The notes under the pieces: generated by a model
What the model saw: the letters and a program-made list of their open reading frames with translations, nothing else
Told to the model about the DNA's origin: nothing
Database searches by the model: none
Shown here: positions 1 to 10,157 of the stretch, one piece after another
How positions within the stretch are numbered: the first letter of the stretch is position 1
How the letters are laid out: every line of letters begins with the position of its first letter
Position numbers and translations under genes: made by a program
NCBI GenBank assembly: GCA_963932465.1
Contig: OZ010792.1
Span: 186,219,377 to 186,283,376, forward strand
Direction: 5' to 3'
Length of the DNA: 64,000 nucleotides
From: Maratus speciosus
Taxonomy: Eukaryota; Arthropoda; Arachnida; Araneae; Salticidae

Positions 1-296
1 AGAAATTCACGAGAATCTATGTAATGCATTATTAAAAAATAAAAATAAATCAAGATGTGTTTAAAGTTCAGCTAAAAAAGATTTTGAAATTCAAATAGTA
101 CAAAATGCAGTATGACTGATATTTTTATTGCAACAGAAAAAAAAGTATCATCAATTACTTACTTTATCTTATCAAATTTGAAATTAGTAAAAAAAAAAAA
201 ATTAATTAAAAGGAAAAAAAGAAATTTAAAGAAATTCACATTAACAAACACTACTGATCTTCTAAAGTATAAGATCAAAATTCAAATGCTTGATAC

Positions 297-640
297 AGAG
301 ATCTGCACGGGCCCAGCTTGGCCTATTTTCCTTCACAGCACTTGGGCCGGGTCTAGTTTCCACTCTTTTTGGGCCTGTCCCAGTCTTACTTTTTTCTGAA
401 GGCTCGGGCCAGGCCTAGTCTTTACTCTTTCCAGGCCAGGCTTGGGCCTTACTCTTTATCTGAAGGATCAGGCTGGGCACAACTTATTTTTTTCGTACCA
501 AGCTTTCTGGTCAACTGGTTTTATTTTTCCTAGTCTTCACAGGTCAAAATTTTCATTCTCAGTTCTTTGACACAGCCCATATAAAATCCATTGTCTCGGC
601 ATGACCTGGTGTGTTCAAAGATCAGTAAAATTTGGCCTGG
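297..640. repeat. Degenerate GGGCC-rich repeat patch
   Basis: A GC-rich island in AT-rich surroundings contains many loosely spaced variants of GGGCC, GGCCAGGC and CTTGGGCC, separated by T-rich linkers such as TTACTCTTT. A related patch lies at 1190-1360. I read it as a decayed tandem repeat or part of a dispersed element. No termini were found, so it cannot be assigned to a family. Confidence 0.35.
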
Positions 641-703
641 CACAAAATTTTTTGCAAAAAATGCATAGATGTTTAAATCGCCATTATTCTAAAATTAAAC
701 ATT

Positions 704-706
<3 letters not shown>

Positions 707-738
<32 letters not shown>
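707..738. repeat. Poly-T homopolymer run
   Basis: Thirty-two consecutive T. It could be the reverse complement of a retrotransposon poly-A tail, but no LINE or SINE body is recognisable next to it. Confidence 0.9.
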
Positions 739-743
<5 letters not shown>

Positions 744-1189
744 ATAGTAGAATTCTAGGCTTATTAAAATATAGCTAAATTAAAATATAGTAAAACGTGT
801 GAAAAAGAACTTGCTTATGACAGAATCCTGTCTGAAACTGAAAAATATGTAAGAAAAGAATATATAATACATTTAAACCTGCTAAGAAGGGTACTTGTCT
901 ATAGCATATTTTTTTTGCTTTCTACGCAATTCTGTCTTAGAAGATTTTACTGTATACCATTTTTCAGATTTTTATGCCTCCAATACATGGAATATGGATT
1001 AACAATAATGATAACTGAAACATTTATATACAACAAATAGAGATTCATTAAATAAATAAATATCACAGCCTACAGCACTTCTTTAAGAATAAAGGTTTAA
1101 AAAAAAAAAAAAAAAAGCAAAGAAGTATTCTTGGTCAGAATTCTTCGTACAAATTTTTAACAAAATCGACGTAAAAATCCATCTTTTCT

Positions 1190-1360
1190 AGAAATTCACT
1201 TTGGCCGAGATTTTAACTTTTTTACGGGACGGTCTTGGGTCAAAGTTTTAGCTGTTATACCGGGCTGGGCTCCGGCCACACTTTTAAATTTATACCAGCC
1301 AGGATGATTTTTTTTTTCTATGGGTCGGGTCGGGCCCAGAAATTTCGGCCTATAATATGC
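1190..1360. repeat. Second GGGCC-rich repeat patch
   Basis: Motifs such as CCGGGCTGGGCTCCGG and GGGTCGGGTCGGGCCC are set among T-rich linkers, similar in style to the patch at 297-640. It is probably another decayed copy of the same dispersed repeat. Overlapping open frames on both strands are by-products of its composition. Confidence 0.35.
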
Positions 1361-1859
1361 AAATATAATCACAAAATATACATTACCACAAGGAATATAC
1401 TTGTTCTTAGATTCATTCACTATGCTTTTTTTGTTACATGTAGGTAAAAGTGAAGTTTGTAGACAATTCAGAAAATGAATACGGGAATGGACATCATTTT
1501 CATGAGCAAATGATCCTAAAAAGACAGTAAATATGTAGAATAATAGTAAAAAATAATGGGAAAAAGGATACAAATATAATATCTTTTAAGGTTTTTATAG
1601 GGAAAGAATGACAAGATATAATATCATTAATAACAAGCTAAGAAGGAGAAATTGGTGCCTCTAAAAAAGGCCCCCAAAATACCTTGTGTAGACTTTCCCT
1701 TTTTAAAAAATTTTCCAAATATAGTTGAAAAGTTCTTATGACTGGTTTGTCTTTTTGTATACCGTTGTACATAGCACAACTCTTGTAAATATACTTGGAT
1801 TTCCATGTAATTTATACATGATATGGAAATTATTTACTATTTACTATAGCATGTTCTGT

Positions 1860-2260
1860 TCACTATTGAAAATGAAGTGTGTAGCTTTTATAGTTTGTTT
1901 ATAGGGAGCCAAAAAGTAATTTTGTTATGTTATGGTACGTAGGAAAATATCCTTTGAGGTGTATTTTCATAATGTTATGATGCTCCAAACATATTGAAAT
2001 TAGATACGCATCCCTGAATTCTGCTACAATATCCTTTCTATAAAATATAGAGTAAGTAGCATTTATAGTTCATGTACATGGAGACAAAGTAATTTCCTTA
2101 CATTATGATCAATTGGGAAAAAATAATTTGCAGTGACTGCATTTTAATGAAGCTGAAGTGCACAATGCGTTTTCAGTTGTGATATGCATTTTTAAAACTT
2201 AACTCATTTTTAGTGCACTATGTGGTGTGTATAAATTATAAAGACCATATACAGAGCTGT
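1860..2260. repeat. Degenerate ~175-bp tandem repeat
   Basis: The phrase 'gtgtagcttttatagtttgt', followed by GGGAGCCAAAAAGTAATTT and a TTATG motif, recurs in weaker form about 170 bp later as 'gtagcatttatagttcatgt' with GGAGACAAAGTAATTT. A third faint version begins near 2220. This suggests an old tandem repeat of about 175 bp. A self dot-plot would settle it. Confidence 0.35.
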
Positions 2261-3756
2261 GCAGAAAAATTCACAGATATTATCAGCTATGGGCAGAAAT
2301 TGCTGAAAATGAATTTTTACAGCACTGTGTTTTTAAAATTGTTTATTTAAATATCTCATTTCATTGCACGAGAAAATTAAATTTCTAACAATGTTCCGTT
2401 AATTAAAAAATATTTTTAATTACTTATTTTAAGACAATAAGTAATTAAAAAATATTTTTACAATAGAAACAATAGATACAATAGATTTTTACAAAAAGAC
2501 AATAAGTTGTAATTTTTTCATCCTATTTTAAGGTCTTCGGGGCACTTAAAAAAAAAAAAAAAATGATTTTTTTTTACACATGTGTTTTAGCTAAAACAGG
2601 GAATAAAACTATGAAACCATATAAATTTTTAATGGAATTTTAATTAACTTTTCAAATTTTGGCAATATTGAGTCACATTTTAGTAAAGGAACGTGTTTAT
2701 GCCAAACCTTCTATTACAACATCTATTGAATATATTTTACCTTTTTTTTTCAACAATATATTAGCAAACCTGTGTTATGAAGCAAAAGATTTGCTATACC
2801 TCTTAAATTTACTAATGTATACCAAATTTTGTATACAAAACATGATTTAATATAAAAAAAAATTGTGTATTTTTCTATAAAAATAGCTCTTTAACTAATA
2901 TATACAAACTTACAAGCTATATTTTGCTTCAGAACATACCAATAGATGAGCAGAACTTTGCTACAAAATTTTATTTCAATATCTTAAAAACTTTTTAAGA
3001 AATAAAGTTTCTTGTAAACATACACAATGAAAATCGCAGTTTTCCAGAAAATGCACATTAACATTTTGATATAGAACAAAAAATTATGTATAAAGTTTAC
3101 AACTTTAAAATCCACCCTATTTGTAGGTGTTTATATATTTTTGTATATATTATATATTTGTGTATTAAAATGTATTGTTAACCTTTCTGTGGCTCTTTAA
3201 ACAGTCACTTCTGGTATCAGAAAGTTCATTTCCGGTTTACATTTTGGGCTATAACTTTGCTTCAAATTATTGCTGAACCAAAAGTAAGACATTTTTGTAA
3301 TCCTAAATGTTTGAACTTTAATTTAAAATAATAAATAATATACATATATTTTTCGCAAAAACAACGATTTGAGGGTAGGCACATACCTTAAAAATTCAGC
3401 CTTATAAAAAAGATGCCAAAGGTAAATTACATTATAATAACCAATTACTCCCAAGGGGTAATTGAGTGAAAAAACTAACTGTATGACAATGCATGCTAAT
3501 TTTTTCAGGCAAATGGGTATATAAGTTTTTTATTCCTTAGAGTGTTAAGTTAAAAGTTGAAGAAATGAGAATGGTGGATAATTAATGTAGCTACTCCTAT
3601 ATTTGTTTATATTTGTCCTAAAACAAGAAAGATGCATTATTAAAAATTTTTAAAAACACTAGCACCTAATTACCCTTGCTTACCCTATAATTCCTAATTA
3701 TTATTTTTTCTTTTGTGTGTGCATATGTGACGCAAGTAATTATCAATGCTTTTATT

Positions 3757-5565
3757 ACTTTCTGCTACCTTTGCAAGAAGAAAGTATTGGATTTGTGATA
3801 AAATTTGATTTCTGGTTTTTGATGGATTTATACGTTTTAGAAGGTCTTGAACACAATTTGACATTTTTTAGAAAATGTCTGATGGTGAGTCTGTCTGTAC
3901 ATGACACAAATTTTGTAGGAGCTCTATTTCAAGAACTAATGCACGGAATTTAATAAAACCTTAGATTCAGTTATACTTTGCTGATTGGTGCTGATTAGTC
4001 CTTGGTACAAATTGTCCTACATATTGTCATTTGCTATAACATTTCTTTATTACTTTGAATTTGTGTGTTATTATTTAATGCTGCGATCTTTATTTCCCTC
4101 GCCATTTCTCTGCCTTCGTTCATTTTAGCGTACCGCAGTTCTCCCCCGACTATTTAGTCATCTCGATCTATTTTTAGCTCACCGCGCATCATGCTATTGC
4201 GGCTACATAATAGAAAAAGGGTGTGTTTCGATAAGCGAATAAAATGGACTTTTGCTTTCCTCTGCTTTCATTCATTTCTACTTATGTTGTAACTTTTAAT
4301 TTAACTAATGAATTTAAAGGTAATTTGGCGTCACTCCTGTAGACCCCATTTCATTGATATATATACTCATGGATTTGATTTTCAAACAGATTTTAAAATT
4401 ATTCAAAGTGTTAATATTTGACATATAAGTGTTCATTGGTGTCCGGGCCGAGTACCTGCTCCTATGAGCCGAAAGTAAAGTTTTTCGAACTTCAATTTTT
4501 CTGAAGATGTCTCAGTCCTCTTATAAATTTAAATCACCAGTATTATATTTCGAATGTTCATCTTTAACTTGATTTTGATCATCAAGATTATTTCTAAAAG
4601 TTTTAGCCACCCATAATTAAATACGATGGAATTTTTAAAAGGATTCTTCCGACGGTTTTTTGCAGGCAACAGTGGCCATTTCTACAATCTCTTCAGCCTT
4701 CCTCCTTTCCTGACTGGATTAAAATAAAACAAGCTTTACCAATGACGTGTTTCTTATTTGTGTGCCAAGTGACTGTGTCCTTCAATGATCCTAGATTAAG
4801 TAAGATGCATCCATTTCCATTTCATTTATTTATAATTTCTTATATTTTTACTGCCAAATTCAAATTTATATCTAACAGCATACAGGTGGCACTGCTATGC
4901 TGAATTTTTCATGATTTATGCAACAGCTCTATCTCAAAAACTAATGCACAGATTTTCATCCAACTTCAGATTCAATTAGATGTTTACATAAATTGTTGCT
5001 TATTAGGTTTTGGTGTAAATCACTTAACAGGTGGCACTGCTATGCTGCATTTTTCAGGATTTACATGATTTTAGCAATACTCATATCTCAAGAACTAATG
5101 CAAGGAATTTCATCAAACTTAACTTCATATTCTGTTAGACTTTGACATAAGTTAATGCTGATTAGATTTTTGTGTAAGTCATAACAGGTGATTCTGCTAT
5201 GCTGCATTTTTCACAATAGCTATATCTCAAAACCTAATGCACAGAATTTAATAAAACTTCATATTCTGTTACACTTTAATATACGCAGATCCTTATTAGG
5301 CTTGTGTGTATATTGCCCAAAGCTGTCGCTTTTATGCTCTTCAGGTTGGAGACATCGAAGAGATGGGTGTCAAATTCAATGATATGTTTGAAAAATGCGA
5401 TGCTTATATCTTCTTTTTTAATGCACACAATTCAACAAACCTATACCTTTAGAATCCTCTTAATGGGCATGGATTGTCATTTAATTTTGGCACTGTGCTA
5501 GCAAATTTTGAAGTATTAACATGTATGAGATAGAAGAAACTTTTGGGATTGGCATTTTTGACTAG
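3757..5565 (+). mobile_element. HINE-B1, nonautonomous Helentron-type element
   Basis: The 5' end ACTTTCTGCTACC... AGAAGAAAGT is a mutated version of the terminal hairpin of the HINE-A elements. The 3' end has the matching subterminal inverted repeat (GAGATAGAAGAAAC), then TTTTGGGATTGG and a terminal CTAG followed by T. Both flanks are T, as known for Helentron-type insertion between two T residues. Inside are ~150-bp monomers recognisable by 'ctatctcaaaaactaatgcac', 'gctgattag' and 'caggtggcactgctatgctgc'. About 870 bp of unrelated DNA (roughly 4013-4884) interrupts the first and second monomers and contains an exon-like segment. The 3' stem-loop is decayed compared with HINE-B2. No replicase or helicase gene is present, so it is nonautonomous. 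Confidence 0.75.
4666..4799 (+). CDS. Exon-like segment inside HINE-B1
   Basis: A strong acceptor (GGTTTTTTGCAG) is followed by 134 bp with only one open frame and then a strong donor (TTAA|GTAAGATG). The open frame begins with 1 nt of a split codon and encodes about 44 residues of mixed, protein-like composition. It starts QQWPFLQSLQPSS and includes DWIKIKQALP and QVTVSFNDPRL. The other two frames are stopped. The segment sits in ~870 bp that separates two HINE-B monomers. It may be a host-gene fragment captured by the element, an exon of a gene the element landed in, or chance. I do not recognise the protein. Confidence 0.4.
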
Positions 5566-6720
5566 TATTAATAGTCTCTTTCAGTTCCCAGAACTAAGTG
5601 ATATTCACATTCAAATATTAAATTTTTTGTTGTTGTTCTTAAATTTAACTCTTAGACCCTTGAAGGGTAGTAGTTCATTTTTGGTCCACTTAATTTTACT
5701 TCTGAAATGTCACACTGGCACCAGAATTCTGGAACAAAAATCTTCCTTTTATGAAGTATGTGAAATATTATACTTCAACGTATGCTTTTACTTATTTTCA
5801 TATAAATTTGTTTTTAAATTCTGGTGTCATTCAATCATTTCAGCATTTTACGAATAATTGTGATTTGCCCCTGAAAGAGTTAAGTAATTTATAATATACG
5901 ATTTTTTTTTTCATTTCATGGAATTTTTTTTAAATTAAAAATGCTAAACACAGTGTAGAGTAAGAAATACATTTATCTGAACAATCAAAGCAAAGCTATT
6001 TCTGTAAAATCAGAATGCAAATTCGACACAATTGCGCATGCATCAACTATTTTTTGAACCTCTTCAATTCAGAAGGAACTAGTACAAGTTCCTGCTAGCA
6101 TAGTGGGCTAAAGCAGTAGTTTAAAGCTCTGAATTTTTATAGAGGATGCAGGTTAGAACCCAAGTCTGATAAAATTATTTCTGTAATATTTTTGTCGATA
6201 ATTCATTTCAATAATGACATATTTTTTTAGGAAGAGAAGTTATGAGTTTTATTTTATTATTATTTGAATGCTTCATAATTAAATAAAATTTAACACTCAA
6301 CAATATTTTTTTTAAATAATGATTTTATATTTAAAATATTTAAGCTACAATATTTTGCATGTAATTATCAATTAAATAAATTGAGCTGATCAACAATTTT
6401 TATTCTATTTGCTGACCATTATCAAGAATATATAAGCACGTATGTCAGAAAGAAATGTTTGCCATTCTTTTCCGTAAAAATGAAAACGGAGAAAAAGAAA
6501 AATATTCATATATGAACTATAAAAGAAATTACCTTGATATCCATGGTTTAATAATTAAAAAATGTATAAAAATGTAAAATCGTTAGCTGCATCAAGTTTC
6601 AAATTTAGGTTTTTAGAGAATGAGACTAATAAATATAAAATTCTTGGCAGCTTTTAATGGTCGTACAGTTAAAAAAAAAAAATAATAAAAATAAATATGG
6701 TTATTTTTAAAAAAAATGAG
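5566..6720. other. AT-rich intergenic DNA
   Basis: No gene is seen. The only notable item is the tRNA/SINE-like sequence at 6093-6166. The rest is AT-rich with homopolymer runs, ending at the target duplication of the large hAT insertion. Confidence 0.6.
6093..6166 (+). repeat. tRNA-derived SINE or decayed tRNA-like sequence
   Basis: TGCTAGCATAGTGGGCTAAAG resembles an RNA polymerase III A box (TRGCNNAGTGG), and GGTTAGAACCC, about 55 bp downstream, resembles a B box (GGTTCGAATCC with changes). The spacing and the 'gaggatgcaggtt' stretch before the B box match tRNA-derived SINE heads. The intervening stems do not fold into a clean cloverleaf, so a functional tRNA is unlikely. Confidence 0.5.
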
Positions 6721-6728
6721 GCCATAGT
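6721..6728. repeat. Target-site duplication of hAT-1, left copy
   Basis: GCCATAGT stands directly before the left terminal CAGGGGCGG. The identical 8 bp follows the right terminus at 26602-26609. Eight base pairs is the usual target duplication of hAT transposons. Confidence 0.85.
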
Positions 6729-7080
6729 CAGGGGCGGATTTATTAAGTGAGGGGCCCTCTCACTGGAACTTTTTGGGGGCCCTTCCATCTTGAAAAATTG
6801 GGTATATTTATAATATTTACTAATAAAAGGTAATTTCGCTCTGTGTTTGTGTATTCGCGATGGCAAGCAAAATCTACCGCACGTACAAAGCGGAAAATGT
6901 TTGTGAGGGTAGTCCAAGGCCTCTCCTGATACACCTGAGACTCAAAATTCAAAAATATCTACTTATAAGCTGAGTTATTCATTAACAATCGCAACGCACT
7001 CTCATTAAAAACTCATCTTGTTCAACCAGAGGGAAAAAGCAAGCCTTATTTACGCACCATGAGAAAATGAACATCAAAAA

Positions 7081-8023
7081 GAAGGAATTCCGGGGGGGGC
7101 AATTTTGTCATATTAACTTACATCGGTCAAACCGCTTACTAAAGTTTAAAACGGAAGACCTATTCTAAAAGATCGTACCCTCATGTCTCAAATCCAGTAA
7201 TCAATTTAAAAATATATATATTGCGGTTAACCCTTAGAAAAAGCAAATTTAAAGACTGTCGTTACAAAAAAAAAAAAAAAAAAGCTTTTCTCCCTTATGG
7301 CAACGCCCTTCCAGGGTGCAATTTTAGAGGTACCGACAAACCAAAAATATGTTCTTAACGATATTATCTTCTTCTAATCGATGGTGCAATCGGTTTTTAA
7401 AAATATGAATTTTAACCCTTTCAAATAACCGGCAAACTCGGGTCACTTCGCGCCTCACGGAGACGATATTTTTTGTATGCTAAAAGTAACTAAACATCCG
7501 TATGTATTTTAATGCAGTCTTTTTAGAGAATCTCAATAGACTAGATTTAGATCACCTACAAAAATTATGAAACGTTTGGACGGGTAGAAATATTTTTTAC
7601 AAAATAAAATGGTGTGAAAATTTTGGCGAAATCTGTAGAAACTTTAGTGTTCCGTCGCGGTTTTGCCCCTCCAGGCTGCAATTTTAGAAGTACCGACGAA
7701 GCAAAAATATGTTCTTAAAGCTGAAACATTCTTCTAATCGGTAATGTAATTGTTAAAAATAAAATGTGTGAAAAGTTCGACGAAATCAGTAAAAACCTGG
7801 GTGTTTCGTCGCGGTTTCGCTAGCTTTTGTTAAGCATAGACTCCAAAAAATCGAATTACGCAGAAAATAAAATACCAAATAGCATGTACTTTTAATTCAA
7901 TATTTTTTCATTTAAAAATATAAATTCTGACAAAATGGAGTTAAAGATATAAAGTAATACAAATTTGAGGTTCATTTAAGAGTCATTCATCACGGGTCGG
8001 GCAATGCCGGGCGGGTCAGCTAG
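7081..8023 (+). mobile_element. Helitron 3' terminus (5' limit unknown)
   Basis: The right end reads GGGCAATGCCGGGCGGGTCAG then CTAG followed by T, the hairpin-plus-CTRR arrangement of a Helitron 3' terminus. The terminal sequence resembles the 3' ends of Helitrons H1 and H2 in the opposite orientation. Inside, a sequence with 'ccaggctgcaattttag' and 'aaaaatatgttcttaa' occurs twice, near 7310 and 7670, about 360 bp apart. I could not fix the 5' end; the start given is approximate. Confidence 0.5.
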
Positions 8024-8535
8024 TTTAAAAATAATAGCTATTCAAAACTTAATTACAATAATTACTAACAAATAAATTAAAATGTATTCAAATCATTAAC
8101 GATTAATTATACGAAATTCATTTCATATTCAAATTACATCAGATTATTTTACACGAACTTAGATACTGTGACGGATAAATGTGCTAAAATTGTGTATCTT
8201 ATTTTTCTTTCAATTTTTTAAGAACATCAAATGATAATTCCAACCAAGATTAATCAGAAACTAAGGAGACAATATTTTAGCATCTGCTGAGCCTTAACTC
8301 AAAACCTCTTTTCGCTGCTTTTCGTCTTTGGCTCATTTATTTTACGAAATAAGATATAAATATATGGGGCTGCAGCGGTCTGCACTGCGTGACATTATCT
8401 TGCTTGCAGTTTTAATTTCATGTTTTAGTATAACAATTTTAGAAATCAAGTAAATTCATCAACTATAACCAAATTATATTATATTTTTCTCCTTTTCGTT
8501 ACACAGCTCGGCTCAAAGAAGGGCAAATGCTTTAT

Positions 8536-8743
8536 GGATATAAAAAAGATTCGTAGCTCCACGAGTTGTTTTATAATCATCTGCACTGCATTTTTATATA
8601 AATACTAGGGGGTCTGCCCCTGCAAACATATAATAAAACGGATATAAAAAAGATTCGTAGCTCCACGAGTTGTTTTATAATCATCTGCACTGCATTTTTA
8701 TATAAATACTAGGGGGTCTGCCCCTGCAAACGTATAATAGTCA
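8536..8743. repeat. Tandem duplication of a 104-bp Helitron-like terminus
   Basis: Two nearly identical 104-bp units begin at 8536 and 8640 (GGATATAAAAAAGATTCG). Each contains ACTAGGGGGTCTGCCCCTGC. On the minus strand this is a GGGGCAGACCCC hairpin followed by CTAG and T, like a Helitron 3' end. The near identity suggests a recent duplication or a failed termination that repeated the terminus. Confidence 0.7.
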
Positions 8744-9166
8744 CGTGTAAATAATTTTTTAATTGAAATAAAATATTGTTCTTTGTGCTGTTTTTAAAAT
8801 TGGCAACAATATAAAATAGTAACCTTTTCTAAAATAGGGAAAAAATATATCTTGAAATGAGAAAAATTTTATTAAAATAAATAAAAAATATTATTTATTT
8901 AATCGTATTATTATTGTTATTTAATGAATTGTTTTTTCAAATTTTGAAAAATATTTCACACATATTAAAAATATTATCACAATATTGCCTTCACTTACGA
9001 TTGAAATAAAAGATAATTTCAATTTGAATTTGAAAATGACTAAAAAGAAAATAAATCTAATAATCCTTATATTTTTCCCTTTCCTCCCTTTTTTCCACAA
9101 AAATGGAGTCATTTAGTTGCCATCATTAAAAATATATTGTAACAATTAGAAAAAAAAAGATTAATA

Positions 9167-10157
9167 CAGTACAGGACCCATTATCCGGAATTCCAAAATC
9201 CGGAAGGACCCGAAATCCGGAAATTTTTTTTTGGAAAATTACCTAAATTTGTAAATTTTTACTAAAATTTTGCAATTTTTCGAAAATTTTACAGATTTGT
9301 AATTTTTTTTTTTGGTCTATTGTGTTGCAATGTGTAACCACTAAAATATGCTACATCAGTGATTGGGGGAACACGGTTGCCCGCCCCCCCGAAATTAGAA
9401 AAAAATCATTTCTTTTGTCAAATTTTAGTTTAAAATTTATATTACGATTCGTTTTTTAAAAAATCATCAGATATTTCACATCCTCTCTCTCTCACTTTGA
9501 CAAAATATTATGGCTACACAATTGTGTTACTTGAATCAGGGGTCATTCTGAGTAAAAAAAAAAAAAAAAAAAAAAATTTTGAAATTCACAGCAAATTTTT
9601 TTTTAAGTTTACAGAAGAGGTGGGGGAGGGCTCCTCTGCACTAATTATGAGTTTTTTCCGGGATTTTTTAATGAAATTCTCATTTGTACACGATCTGTTG
9701 ACGAAATTAAGGGGGTTTTTGTGATCCTTTGAACAAATATTTTTTGCTATCTTTTGACGAAATTTGTGGGGTTTTTTACCGAGATTTTGACAAAATTTGC
9801 GTTTTTTTTCCCATGATCCATTGACTAAATTTGCGTATTTTTCGCAAATTTTGGAAGAAATTTTTTTTCGCTATCTTTTGACGAAATTTTCGGTTTTATT
9901 CGCGATCTTTTGACAAGTTTGCAGTTTTTTTTTGCGATCTTATGACGAAATTTGCAAATTTTTTAGCGATCTTTTGACGAAATTGCATGGGGCTTTTTCG
10001 ATCCTTTGAAGAAATTTGTTTTTTTGTGATTCTTTGACGAAATTTGCGTTTTTCCCGCGATTTTTTTGACGGAATTCAGGAGGACCCGAAATCCGGAAAA
10101 TTCCAAAATCCGGAAAGCCTTCGGTCCCGAGGATTCCGGATAATAGGTCCTGTACTG
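9167..10157. mobile_element. Nonautonomous pogo/Tigger-type element with internal minisatellite
   Basis: The ends CAGTACAGGACCCATTATCC and its inverted counterpart (ending GGTCCTGTACTG) match over about 25 bp with one difference and are flanked by TA, as in pogo/Tigger elements. Further CCGGAA-rich sequence is shared by both subterminal regions. The interior from about 9600 to 10080 is an imperfect minisatellite of a ~30-bp unit, 'cgatcttttgacgaaatttgcg' plus T runs. The same unit lies beside a broken pogo transposase at 54.6-55.3 kb. No transposase remains here. Confidence 0.75.
9600..10080 (+). repeat. Minisatellite 'gatcttttgacgaaattt' (~30-bp unit)
   Basis: About a dozen degenerate repeats of a unit containing 'cgatcttttgacgaaattt' and a run of T fill the middle of the pogo-type element. 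Unit length varies with the T run. The related array at 54.6-55.3 kb suggests both belong to one pogo family. Confidence 0.7.

Larger units (their letters stand above)
1..3756. other. AT-rich intergenic DNA, no gene seen
   Basis: No convincing gene is visible on either strand. The open frames here are short, low in complexity and rich in Lys, Phe and Ile, as expected by chance in AT-rich DNA. The stretch holds homopolymer runs (32 T at 707-738, an A run near 1100), two GGGCC-rich patches and weak repeats of a ~175-bp sequence at about 1.87-2.25 kb, each described separately. Confidence 0.6.

Noticed and set aside
112..399. 95-codon open frame near the left edge
   Set aside because: Lys/Ile-rich low-complexity translation running into a GGGCC-rich repeat; no domain or splice context.
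6093..6166. Functional tRNA gene
   Set aside because: A- and B-box-like words are present but stems do not pair into a cloverleaf; called SINE/tRNA-like instead.
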